A DNA stretch of 64,000 bases from Termitomyces sp. T153 (Eukaryota > Basidiomycota > Agaricomycetes > Agaricales > Lyophyllaceae). The notes under the pieces were generated by a model. It did no database searches and was not told where the DNA came from. It was given only the letters and a program-made list of their open reading frames with translations. Below are positions 11,512 through 22,182 of this stretch, one piece after another; positions within the stretch are counted from its first letter, which is position 1, and each line of letters opens with the position of its first letter. The position numbers and the translations under genes are program-made. Location: the NCBI GenBank assembly GCA_018296165.2, contig JACKQL020000001.1, positions 2,108,001 to 2,172,000 of the forward strand, in the 5' to 3' direction.

Positions 11512-13177
11512 TCAATTGACATTCAAGCCTGTCATGATGCAATGACCAGAGAACAGCTCAGTCAGTGAAAGATCAGTTGGCTGGTAGGCTACTATGAGAA
11601 ATGCTAGCAGAAACCCAGAGATAGGAAGGCAGAGGAGGTGGGAAAGGAAATAGCAAATGTCTGGAGGGAAAGATTCCATGCAATGGATTATCGGCTGGAT
11701 TATCAACAGTGGAGACCCAAGAGGTGGTGATCCATATAGAATGGGCCTGAAAATTAGACACTATGTTCAATGGAGACCAAAGAGGTGGTGATCCATATAG
11801 AATGGGCCTGAAAATTAGACACTATGTTCCATAGAATGAAGTTGGAAAATGAATTTTAAGAATGCCCCACAGCCAAGGCTCTCACACAACCTGCATTGTC
11901 AGAATGAATGATTATATGACAATTGTTGTATTTTGCCAAGATGATAGTGCATACTGCCAGGTCAATAGCAACCATCTCAGCCCAGCCTATGTTGCAATCA
12001 TGCAACAACCATCATGGTAGTAACTTCCAGGCCAGCCACTTCCTGTTCAGGGTGAAGCCAATGCCCCATGAGGTTGATGCATTGATGTAAACTGCTATGT
12101 CCAACACCTCCAGAGGCCATAATTTTTTCATGGAGCAGTTTCCATGCTCAAGGGTGCTCTTCCACCACTCAATGTCAACCATGACTGCAGGCATTATTCT
12201 GTGTTTGACCCAGGAATGGCAGTCCCAATCAAAACCAGATCTGAACTTGTAAAGACTCAGTAATCTCAAGCAGCTGTCAGGAATGACCAGAGTGATGTGA
12301 TTCAACATGCCATCAGGGATTCAGTTACTTGAAGAGATACAAAGGCACCCAGAGACCACTTGTTAAGCTTACCCAAGTATTTCACCTGTTTTGATGTGGG
12401 CAACACCACTGTCTTGTCTGACAAAGACCATTTGAAACTGATATACACAAAGTTCTCTCTGAAAGGAACAAACTTCTTGGGCACCCAGGGCCAGCCCATG
12501 TCTTCTGCCAAGGACCAGATAAGATCTTCGGAGTATTTATAGTATGCATTCTTGTCCTGGTCAAAGTGTAAGTACCAAAAAAAGATGAAATCATCCACCC
12601 ATTTCAGCATGGCTTCAATTCCTTTAGATAGAAATATATGTACAATTGTGTTGGCCACCAAACCAAAGATGCCTGGGGCTGGTGATATACCAAAATTCAA
12701 GTAATGATCAAATACCACTTGGTCTTCAATGTATAAAGCTGCAAACAGCCTATCATGCAGTAGAGTGGGAATGATGTGAAAGGTGGATTCCACATCAAAA
12801 ACTGCCACCTGAGTACCCTGAGGAGCATCAGCCACCAGCATTCAACAGACCGAGAAAGTGCCCCAATCATACTGAAAATGCTTCATGTCAATGTGCAAAT
12901 TCATGGAAGGGATCAGGGGGTTATTGCATGGATATGAATGATCGACGGTGATGCGGAGATTTCCTGGGGTATGCTCTATGACGTTCAGTGGGGCAGTACA
13001 ATAGAACCTGAACACGCGCCCAACCATCTCAGGTAAAAAGCCTTCTGAGACTCTACCAAGTTTCCGCTCCTTGGCGTACTTTGCCACAACAAACTTGTGG
13101 TGATCCGACGAGCGATCATGATTAGGTGGAGAGAATGTACGATCTAAGGTAAAATCTTCTAGTCCTATTTCAGGCAA
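11512..13177 (-). pseudogene. DIRS-like reverse transcriptase and RNase H
   Basis: The RT N-terminal part is 12842-13177 (GLEDFTLDRTFSPPNH, RITVDHSYPCNNPLIPSMN). The RT core is 12302-12841 (VAVFDVESTFHIIP, FGISPAPGIFGLVAN, and the catalytic WVDDFIFF, intact). RNase H is about 11570-12308 (DIEWWKSTLEHGN, VYINASTSWGIGFTLN, WAEMVAI-like and ADNPAD segments). In the RNase H segment the first acidic residue (VDASTS in relatives, from memory of the family) reads N. The two RT parts share one frame with a stop at 12842-12844. CpGs are frequent above about 12845 and almost absent below. Reverse transcription in this order is coupled to the recombinase at 9948-11040. Confidence 0.75.
11711..11830. repeat. 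61-bp tandem duplication
   Basis: The segment 11711-11771 (starting GGAGACCCAAGAGGTGG) is repeated at 11772-11830 with few changes. It lies in the RNase H part of the DIRS-like element and disrupts its frame. Confidence 0.8.
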
Positions 13178-13464
13178 TCAGAAAAGGAAGGAGGAAGAGG
13201 TATCGCATGTAAGAACCTAAGGAGAAACCACAATGTAAGCCATCTAGTATATGTATGAAATGATCTGAAGAGCCAGCCTCAGCCAGGGCCACTGCCCAGC
13301 GATGTACTCTGAGTGGCGAGGTAACGGGGAAAAAGGTCTCAAGCAGCGCACTCCTGAGCAGAGTGTTGTCCCTCGCCACACAAGGAGCAGGCGTGACGAT
13401 GTGCGCAGTCTGACTTGAACAGGACTGAGGGCCGTTGAAGGCAAAGCAGAAGGTCGTTTCCGAG
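13170..13464 (-). pseudogene. DIRS-like gag C-terminus / ORF upstream of RT
   Basis: Contains a Cys/His cluster (CAHRHACSLCGEGQHSAQEC) followed, in another frame, by TPLRVHRWAVALAEAG-like and HILDGLHCGFSLGS segments. This order matches the region just before RT in basidiomycete DIRS-like elements. The reading needs a frame change near 13375. CpG content is normal here. The start is not determinable because the frame runs into the terminal repeat. Confidence 0.5.
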
Positions 13465-13611
13465 AAGATGCGGAATGATGTGCGTGTCGCAAGAATGTAT
13501 GCTTGTAACTACGCGTAGATGATGGTTCGAGTTCAAGAAACACAGAACATGTGACCGCGACTGTTCATCCAGGAAACGCGTTCCGCATTCGTTCCGTACC
13601 TCACTTTGCGG
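13465..13611 (-). repeat. proximal terminal repeat of the DIRS-like element
   Basis: Matches the distal copy (3013-3106 plus 9455-9530) in the same orientation, with about 14 CpGs preserved that are all TpG or CpA in the distal copy. It lies about 185 bp from the POLK stop codon. Confidence 0.65.
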
Positions 13612-13796
13612 ACTTTCAACCCGCCTATCGTTTTGCAAATGGTTGTAGATAGCTAGACAATTATATTACATTCCGAGTGGCTCTAATATTGAGTGCACTA
13701 CTTATCGTAACCAAAGGTAAAACCAAGCATTTCTTACCTGCAGATGGCTACATATGCATATACGATAAGGTATATTTAGAGGTTTTTGGTGTGTTG

Positions 13797-16576
13797 TCAC
13801 TTCTTGCTCTTTCCTTTCCCCTTGCTAATGGGTTTGAAGCTAACTGTGGGTGCTTTAACAATATTCGTAGCTTCGGCATGTGCTTGACGGATTGCAGCAC
13901 GGCTCAGACAAAAATCAACGTGAGAGTTCAAGCCTTGATTGTCCGTTCGAAGGGTCTTTCCACAAATAGGACAGTCGTTTAAACCTTCTTCATCTACAGT
14001 TTCGGAAGAGATCGACGGTCCTATTGTCCCTTTACTTGGAGGTTTGACCGATACAGAATAGCTGGCGTCTCTCTTGAGTTTCACATGCGGTGCAAGACGC
14101 AGCTTTTCTGACGAAGCGACAGAGTGTGTTTGAGGTGTTGTGTCAAGTGATATAAGTGCGTCTTCCTCCGGATCGTCTGCGGTGGTGTGACCTTCAAAGT
14201 TCAGGTAGGTAACGTTTTTATCCGTCTCGTGGAAATCCGACATTGCTTCATCGAGAACATCGTCCGAGACTTCGTGAGAGGCCATTGGGTCCGCGTCACA
14301 TTCTCTATGGTTTAGATCTGTTCTGATCCTCTTGCAACATTGAATATCTTTTAGAGATTCAAAAAACTAGATATCTGTGGATCAGCTGTCCCGTTTGATC
14401 CGACAAATTCAATCGCCTACGTGCTTAATGCCAATCACCGGGTCTGGAGGTGCTCGAAGATCCTTCAAATTTGTTACTCTCAAGCCGATAAGACGGACGG
14501 TCAGCGGAAACTCAGGAACGATGAGTTCTTTGCCAATCTTCATATGGTTAAGAACAAAATCGCAGATTAACGTTGGAGAGGCTTACTGCAAAAAGATCTT
14601 CCTTTTTGATGAGCCATCGATGGAACGATTGAGCGCGCGTGAATACTAGCACAGAGTTAGATGACTGTTATGATAGGAGGATGACAGTGCCGACCTTGAT
14701 ATGTATCTAACTTACACTTTAAAGTCACGGTCCGACCCGCCCATCCATTTTCAGTCATGTCTTTCTCAAGCTCAACAGCGATTTCATTGAGCTTGTCTAG
14801 AATCTGCACTTTGTCTCTACATGGAGCGAATGTCCTACACTGGCGTCAGTAATCTAAGATATTCTGTGAATCGAAAACAGTTCCCACCGCTCTGCACCAA
14901 TGCTCTTTTTTTCTTCTCTTGTTAGCGGCTTGACTACATTCGATGTAACGCCGAGATAAGTTCTGAACAGAAAGCGTGATCCAAATTGTTTGTCCATGAG
15001 GTAGATAGTCGCGCGGTGGGTGAATATATCTCCACATGTCTGAGGTTAATTCAGTAGCTTGCAGTTTGAAAGGGTTTTATGCTACTTGCCTTGATACCAA
15101 TTGACTCCAAAAGTCGTTCATTGACTCGACCAACACCTGGAACCTTGCGAATAGAAAGATCACGCAAGAAGGAAAGGATAGAGTGCGAGTCGAAAGATAG
15201 TTCAAACTGCCCATTAGGTTTGTTCTACAAAGGCTAGCTGATGAGAGGATAAGGACTTGTGAGGAGAGAACCGACTTTGTCTGAACAGATCTGCCCAAGT
15301 TGGCTGATCATCTCATACTCCAAACCTGGATCAAACCTTACCTTGGCTAACATCTACTCAACTATATCAGGTTAGGGATAGGGAGAAAGTAATCGTGTGC
15401 GAACCTTGGTCGGAGCTATTCCTGCACTTGCGGTGAGCTTTGTTTCTTTGAATACAGCTTCACGCAATTCTTGAACACATTGCGTCGCCCTCAAACCATG
15501 TGTTTTGCAGTAATTCGTTATACTGAGAAGATGTCAAGTGCATGGCTGAGATAAAGAACAACTCTCACTTGAGATATGCTTCATCGCAACCAGCAGCGAA
15601 GAAAGTGGGGTCATAGCGGCAAAGAACAGACATGACAACTTCAGACAATTCCGTGTATCTCGAGTGATGAAGTGGAACAAATATGAGCCCCGGGCATAAC
15701 TTTGTGGCGATAAATCCTAGAAAATTGTCTGTCCTGGCATCGAGTGGATATTTTGAAAGGTCACTGACCTGGCATTCCAGACCGCACACCGTACTTACGC
15801 GCCTCGTACGATGCAGTGCATAACATACCATGTCCAACCTACATTAGGGGTAAAATCCCTAGTCGAATTGAAAACCTTTCAAGGCGTAGTACGCACACCA
15901 AAAGGCTTTCCTGCAAGGTCCGGATTATCTAATAGTTCAACATTCTAAGAATGCAAGATGTCAGCTGAAACAAAGTTGACTGGAAGGAAAGGACTGACAG
16001 CATAGAAGGCATCCATATCGACGTGAACAATTGTCTGGGAAAGATCTCGTTCGGACTCCAGTTCACTAATCTGCTCTTGATGAGTTCGATCAAATGTGTT
16101 TTCAAACCGTCTCACCAGACGGTCAACAAAATGCTCGACATTTCCTGTAGAATGTCATCTGTGTCTGGAGATTCCAATGGTAAAGATTGACATACTGAGG
16201 TCAACACCCCTCAGGATATCATCACGCAGTTGTAAAATCTTTTCAATGCGCTGTGTCAGGTCTTTGTCCTTCTTCTTCTCGTTCTGAAGTAACCTCTTGT
16301 GAACTAAAAACAGCGATGACCGCTGGGAGGACATACATAGTAAAATTTCGATCCTTTGGAAGCCTCAGCTATAATGCGATTTATTTCCGTTTGATCTTGC
16401 GCAAGACTGTGTATAGCTGAGCAACGATGTCTTACAAAAGATTGGTCTGAGCGCAGTGCTCACCCTCACCCAGCTTTGCCAGTGGAAGGTCCAGCAAGAC
16501 GATTTACTAGGCTTGTGGTGTCCTGGGACGCAACAGGTTCCACAATATTGCCACTTTGTGGAAGAGAGGTCTGCAT
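13797..16576 (-). CDS. POLK: DNA polymerase kappa (Y-family translesion polymerase), about 16 exons
   Basis: Y-family polymerase that copies past DNA lesions in the nucleus. It starts at ATG 16576 (MQTSLPQSGNIVEP, then NRLAGPSTGKAG). Exons read: 16576-16470, 16406-16337, 16283-16196, 16144-15999, 15944-15897, 15838-15769, 15716-15569, 15522-15405, 15353-15342, 15290-15276, 15224-15090, then about five more to the stop at 13797. The product is roughly 660 residues. Catalytic motifs are intact: HVDMDAFYANVE, YEARKYGVRSGMPGFIA and CDEAYLNIT. Then follow MLAKICSDKNKPNGQ, RKVPGVGRVNERLLESIGIK, the little-finger region, and a C-terminal UBZ-type zinc finger (CPICG...HVDFC). Introns are about 51-63 bp, and the intron after exon 11 has a GC donor. 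No internal stop was seen in the exons followed. CpG content is normal, unlike the surroundings. Confidence 0.9.
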
Positions 16577-16675
16577 CAACAATTCAACGTTCGACACCGA
16601 AGCTTTAAATCTTGGGCCCCTCACCTACGCACGTGACGTCTGAATGGATCGGGCAAGGATATGTGGTCGCCCGGG
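16577..16675 (-). promoter_or_regulatory. POLK upstream region, compressed against a transposon
   Basis: Only 99 bp separate the POLK ATG from the terminus of the Tc1/mariner-like element. The stretch contains CACGTG (16630-16635) overlapping TGACGTC (16634-16640), an E-box/CRE-like combination. Whether these are used is unknown. Part of the POLK promoter must lie inside the transposon unless the promoter is very short. Confidence 0.35.
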
Positions 16676-17272
16676 GTTACAGCCGTTTTCATAACGTTAG
16701 GCCCCCTTGACTTCCGGTTGTTTAGTTGTTTGGCCTGATATCCGTGGATGCCGGGCTTGCCGGAGAATGTGAATCCACGCCGCTTCAAGCCCCGATGTAT
16801 TGGAGACACCTCAATCCCACATGTGTTTCGAAGCAAGTCTTGAAGCTCGGATAGGAATAAGTCAGGCTGTTTCTCGATACAACTCTCCAAAAACTGTTGT
16901 ATAAGTTAGTTGCATTGGCCTTTACTGACATCTAGTGTACTTACAGTTACTTCAAAACCATTGCGTTCGTCCATCAACTGTTCTCTTCAGAGCTACGTCA
17001 CCAGTTCGACGATATGTTGTCTTGACATGTTTGATGGCCCGGATGCTAACACCAGGAATTTCCTGGAGTACATTGTATTTATACTTCTTGACAAGTGCAA
17101 GTCATAAAATCAGTCTCTTCAGTTCAATTGATTTGTGATGCCTCATAATAGAAGAAGGTAAGATGTTACCAAAGTAACTATTCTCTGGCAAGCCCGGCAT
17201 CCATGAATATCAGGCCAAACAACTAAACAACTGGAAGTCAAAGGGGCCTAATGTTATGAAAATGGCTGTAAC
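16676..17272 (-). mobile_element. Tc1/mariner-like element, internal deletion derivative
   Basis: Inverted termini of about 93 bp at 16676-16768 and 17180-17272, outer ends GTTACAGCC and GGCTGTAAC. The interior encodes only the N-terminal part of a transposase. Five of the six CpGs in the left terminus are CpA in the right terminus, and the remaining differences are few. The left terminus abuts the POLK promoter region. A TA duplication is not clear (TA follows the right end only). Confidence 0.65.
16770..17148 (-). pseudogene. Tc1/mariner-like transposase, N-terminal fragment
   Basis: Reading leftward: MRHHKSIELKRLIL, an in-frame TGA, then LALVKKYKYNVLQEIPGVSIRAIKHVKTTYRRTGDV, a paired-like helix-turn-helix. 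A probable intron (GTAAGT donor near 16945, CAG acceptor near 16893) follows. The next exon reads FLESCIEKQPDLFLSELQDLL and ends GLKRRGFT, the second HTH, then runs into the inverted terminus. The catalytic DDE/D part is absent. The TGA is one C-to-T step from CGA, an arginine fitting the context. This kind of transposase is common in Agaricomycetes. The DNA-binding half alone cannot transpose but could bind the termini. Confidence 0.6.
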
Positions 17273-18260
17273 TAAAGGCACACTGCCTCTTCACTTTGTC
17301 ACACTGGCCCCACACTGGCACCAGCTCATTGTCCCATTCCCCTTAGTCTATCTTACAGCCGCGGAAAAGCAAACACAGACTATCTCATGTATTAGATACA
17401 TTCTGAGTGCATACAAATCACAAGAAGACATCAATGACCTGGAACCCACAAGTCATTTTGTCTAAAACAGGGCAGGGGGGGGTTAATTAGTCACTCTAAA
17501 ATATTGGCCTTATCTGGCAAAAATTCTAAAAATCACAGAAGAATGCAGAATTAACTCCTTTTGCTGAGCTGATTATGATCCCAAAGTCTGAGAGAGAATC
17601 AATGAGCGGTTGGGCAGGAAAATAATTGGAGATTTAGTATTGAACCTATATTGATCTTGCTGTGATCTTCAGGTTTGGATCCTTTCAGATCTCAGTTCCA
17701 ATGCCTGAGCATCATCATGGTCAAAAGCCAAAGGTGAAATGCAATATCCATGGCCTGCACAATCAACAGACTCAAAAGTCTCTGGAGGCTAATCTGAATC
17801 ATGCTCAATCACCACTTTCTAGCATTGGGGTTGGGCTAAATACAGGTATTGGCAAGTTCCAAAGCCATCCATTGAGAATTCAAAGCAGGACACTATTGAG
17901 GCTCTTGATGCATGTTTAACTGATGTCATATGCTGGTTTTCAAACCAATCTTGGTGATTCCTGCATGCCTATCAGCTTGGGTTGACAGGAAGAGCTGCTA
18001 CATTTGTAATGGTGCATACCTATTCTGCTCACACATCACTTTATGCATCACCCCCACCCTCTCTTCATTTTTGTCCTGACTATTCTATTGCTTATGTACA
18101 GATTAGCCCCCATATAACAGATCTCTGGTACTGTAGATCCCCAGTTTTTGCCAATACTAGGACTTACACCTGTTCTGCCCAGAAAACTCTAAGCTTTTCT
18201 CATTCTCTCATGCAACATTACTGTGTCCATCATGCCAATGTCACATATTTTGAACAAAAC
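17273..18260. other. no recognised gene; flank of the nested stack
   Basis: CpG-poor sequence with short frames only. Because the AAAAC duplication joins 18260 to 47494, this stretch was once continuous with the gag remnant at 47617-50130 and may hold its 5' part. No LTR was recognised here. Confidence 0.35.
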
Positions 18261-19123
18261 TGTCACAACCCACTCCCAGACCTCTGGACCTCTTCCCAAG
18301 CAACCCCACTCCCCAAGGGTCCCCACCAACACCCCCTCAACTCACCCTGACCTTTGATTACCCACAAGTGCCTGCTCTGGCTAACTCCAATGCTTCCCTG
18401 GCAAACCCTGACAACCCCCTGACAAACCCTGTTACATTCCTACTTCCTTTCAAGCCCTCAGCTATCTCCAATGCTTCCCAGGAACTGTGGCACACACTGC
18501 AGACCCATGCTGTCAGGTTCTGCTGACCACAGGGGCTCAGCTACACTGGGCATACCCTTATTAGGTGGATGTGATTCCCTGCACTGATAACTGGGCACCC
18601 AGAGAGGGTCTAGGCATGGGGAACTTGTGAGGGCAATCAATGGGGAGTGATCTGAACAAGTCTGGAGTGGTCTGGAAGAGTCTAGGATGAGCTGCAGGGA
18701 AAGGGTCAGACTTGATGGAGGTGTTAGGTACTGGTCTGGAAGTGAGTATCAGAGGTGCAGGGCAAATGGAGGCTGTGCAAGTGGTAGGAGTGGGGCCAGA
18801 GTTTGATGGAGAATCAATTGAGGTTGATAGCTTTTGGAACCAAGCAAATAGTGAGGTCCAGAGTTGGTTCAAAGAGTGTTTGAGTTTGTAATCATACAGT
18901 AATGGAAATGGAGTTGAACAAGATGAGATGGAGTCAAGACAAGATTGAGACAGGAATGAAAATAGATTTGAGCAGAGATATGAAATGATGACAAGAACAA
19001 TAACAGAAATAGAGATGAGACAAGACTGAGAGACTGAGATAAGGCCAGGAGACTAAGATAAAGGAAAATATAACATGGAACACAATACATGAGATAGAAA
19101 CAATCAGAAACACATTAGGTAAG

Positions 19124-19472
19124 TGTCAGGGGACTTCTATTTCTGACCTCCACAACTTGTTCCAGCACCTCTGCAGCTTGCTCAATATCTCCAGAGATCT
19201 CCAGAGAACTGCAGAGTTCTCCATATTACCCCAGCAATCATTGCCCTAGGGTTAGGAGTAGCTCCAGTCATCTGTACAGTAGTCCCCATGCCTCCACTGC
19301 CTGCTGATGCGCTACACCAAGCAGCAGGGATCCTTAGACTTGTTCTCTTCAGATTCCCTTCTACTAGGTGATTAGTTACTGATTGTATCATTGTCTACTC
19401 TGCTAATATACTTTGGATTCCCCTCTGCTAGCTGCATGACTCCAATCCACTGCTCTGGAGGTTGCCCTTACA
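19124..19472 (+). repeat. gypsy-2 5' LTR and self-primer binding site
   Basis: 349 bp. AGACTTGTTCT at 19336-19346 is perfectly complementary to AGAACAAGTCT at 19475-19485, just downstream of the LTR, giving a Tf1-like self-priming pair. Confidence 0.85.
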
Positions 19473-19581
19473 GCAGAACAAGTCTCCTAAAACTGGTCTG
19501 GAAGCCCCTCATAGCCACAAGGAACCTCCAAGCCACTACTTGTTGCTTCCCCACCAGGACTAAACACTGCAGAGTTCTATG

Positions 19582-21963
19582 TCTCAGCTTGTCAACCCAG
19601 ACACACTCTTGGAGGCCCCAGCCCTGCAGAACAAAGCCTGGACTTGCCTGCTTCACCTAGAAACCCAGGTGTAATTAATGCAATCATCTTTCACCTGTCA
19701 TGACCTGCTCCCTGAACTCCTGCACATTGCCTCCAATCTGCCCACTCTCCCAGAACCCCCCCGATGCCCCATCAAACTCACCCAACCATTGTCTACTCTC
19801 CACACCCACTCTGGCTAACCCCAACACTTCTTTGGCTAACTCTGATGGCTCCCTGGCCAACTCTGACATCTTCTCCACAGCCACCAATGCCTCCCCTGGC
19901 TCTCTTGAGCCACTGGAACCATCCTCCACTGTTTCTAACTCCATCATACATCACCAGCCCATCACTCTGGTTCTCCCAACCCACTCCAGAGTATCACAAC
20001 AACCTCAGAATGGCCCACGTTCTCAACTGATCCCATCAAGATATCAATGCGGCCTGCCCTCTGATCACAACCAACACCCATCAACTCTGCCAAGCTCTGC
20101 CAAGCCCTGCTGCTACACCCGCTGTCCCCCAGAGCACTCCAGTAGCTAGTATATAAGTCATAGAGTAGCTCCTCATACTCTAGTCTTGATATTGCCTTAC
20201 CTGATGTGTTTCTGATTGTTTCTATCTCTTGTTTTGTGTTCTGTGCTATGTTTCCTCTTCTCTCAGTCTCCTGGTCTTGTCTTGTCTCTATCTCTATTAT
20301 TGTTCTTGTTATCATTTTCTATCTCTGCCTGAATCTATTTTTGTTCTCATCTCAATCTCATCTCAACTCAGTTTTGCCCCATTCAACTCTGTCTCATCTC
20401 ATTTGACTCTGTTTCCATTATCATGTCCAAGTTCTCTTGACCTTATGCCCTTACAAACTCTGTGCTTATGATTATGACCCCTGAACATTTGTTAAACCAA
20501 CTCTGGACCTCACTACTTGCTTGGTTCCAAAAGCTATCAACCTCCATTGATCCCCCATCAAGCTCCAGCTCTACTCCCATCACTTGCATAGCCTCTGCTT
20601 ACTCCACACCCACAATATTTGCTTCCAGACTTGTACCTGACACCTCATCAAATTTGCCCCTTTCCCTACAACTCATTCTAAACTTCTCTGGACCATCCTA
20701 GACTTGTTTGGATCACTCCTCATTGCTTGCCCTCACAAGTCCCCCATGCTTAGGCCCTCTTTGAGTGCCCAGTTATCAGTGCAGGGAATCATGTTTGCCT
20801 AGTAAGGATTTGCCCAGTATAGCTGAGCCCCCATGGTCAGTGGAACCTAACATCACCCACCATACTACCAAACTCTCTACCCTCTGTTAAACAACTGATC
20901 TTATCTTCCAATCCCTCCAGGTGCTGCTTGAATGCCTACTTCCTAACTCTGCCCCTTCTGTAGCTGCAGAACTAGCCCTAACCACATCTGCACCCATTTC
21001 TGCAGCTCCAGTGGCCTTATAGCCATGGATTCCGCATCCTGCACTACCAGACACATATGATGGTGCCTGCTCTGGCAGGGAGCAATTCCTGCAGTCCTGC
21101 CTCACCTATATTCACCTCAGCAAGGATGCCTTTGACTCTGATGCATTGAAAATAGCCTGGATGCTGTCATACATAAAGACTGGACATGCCTCTACTTATG
21201 CACTGTGAGTCTTTCACTGCTCTGGAGGTGTTGGAAGCTTTCTGGACTGGGCTGCCTTTGAGAAGGACTTCCATGCAGAGTTTTTTCCATTAGACTCCGC
21301 CAAGACCACAGCTTTGACACTACATGATAGGGAGCAGTATAGACAAGGGAAGCATACACTGGATAAGTACATTGACTTGTTCTGGGCTCTGGTGGAGCAG
21401 GCCACTTACCCCAATGGCCTCCAACTATGCCTTACTTTCTGGGATGGCTTGCACCCCACACTGGTGGAACACATTGGCAATCTGGCAGAGGGTTGCCCTA
21501 ATGATGAAAAGATTGCATCATAGTACAAGGTGGCCTGGGACTAATGGCAACTCATGGAGATCTGGAGGGAGCTCCACCACTCCCATTCTACACTGCACCC
21601 AGCTTCAATCAGCAATCTCCACTACTTTGCATCTGCCCATTGAATCCTGTCCTTTGCTCTAGCCATCCCTGCAGCACACTCCCTGCCACTGGGGATCCCT
21701 ATGGATGTGGATGCTGCCAGGCAGCTCTGCACTGCCCCCCTGCTGTGCTGGAGATGCCAGAAGCCTGAGCACTTTGCATGGCACTGCCCCCTGGGCCTGG
21801 AGGTATGCTATCTTTCTATAGTGGAGCAGGAGGAACTCCTCCTGCAGCTGCTGGCCATAAAGGATGCCACTGAAGCTCCATTGCTGGATGAGCCTACACT
21901 GGAGTTGACCCCAGAGGAGATCAGTGCATGTGCCTCACCTCTGGAGCTGGAGGGGGATTTTTA
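19582..21963 (+). pseudogene. gypsy-2 gag, split by a solo LTR
   Basis: Begins MSQLVNPDTLLEAP at 19582, is broken at 19695 by the solo LTR and resumes at 20858 with HHTTKLS. Capsid segments follow (TYDGACSGREQFLQSCLTY, DREQYRQGKHTLDKY, LTFWDGL). The zinc-knuckle region near 21740-21790 reads CWRCQKPEHFAWHC, with the Gly of the CCHC box changed to Glu. It ends with the EEISACASPLELE segment. Stops are present. Confidence 0.75.
19696..20852 (+). mobile_element. solo LTR (M/P/R-type) inside gypsy-2 gag
   Basis: 1157 bp, TGTCATGACC to CCTAACA, flanked by TCACC (19691-19695 and 20853-20857). It has a TATATAAG box near 20148 and AGTCTTGATATT near 20181-20192, about 33 nt downstream, a plausible transcript start and self-primer. 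CpG-poor, so not recent. Confidence 0.88.
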
Positions 21964-22182
21964 GTTAAGCAATGGATGAGATGTATGCCTCTGTTACTGG
22001 GTGCTAACAGGTTCTCATATCTGTCAATAGAAAATGAAACTGCCTTTTCCAATGCCCTTTATTCTGAGACAGAAGAACCTCAACACCCCCCTTCAGACAT
22101 ACAAATGCTAACTCCAGAGCCCCTGCTGAGCTCCCTAACACCTCTGAAGGTCCATCAGCATAGCTCTGCTTGGGTATGTTGA

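Larger units (their letters stand above)
3013..13611 (-). mobile_element. DIRS-like tyrosine-recombinase retrotransposon, interrupted by gypsy-1
   Basis: Reading leftward from 13611 the element carries a gag-like zinc knuckle, reverse transcriptase, RNase H and a tyrosine recombinase, the gene content of DIRS-order retrotransposons. A terminal sequence of about 150 bp lies in the same orientation at both ends: 13465-13611, and 3013-3106 continuing at 9455-9530. The second copy is split by gypsy-1. Direct rather than inverted terminal repeats suggest the split-direct-repeat organisation of PAT/Ngaro-like members. The coding part left of about 12840 is CpG-depleted with many stops, and the part right of it keeps CpGs. 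No target duplication is expected from this integration mechanism and none is claimed. The exact outer ends are estimates from where the two terminal copies stop matching. Confidence 0.7.

Noticed and set aside
16621..16890. 90-codon minus-strand frame as an upstream exon of POLK
   Set aside because: Its N-terminal part is a Tc1-type transposase HTH and the rest runs through the inverted terminus. POLK has its own ATG at 16576.
17180..17272. Second independent transposon fragment
   Set aside because: Orientation, length and outer ends show it is the partner terminus of 16676-16768, so one element is annotated.
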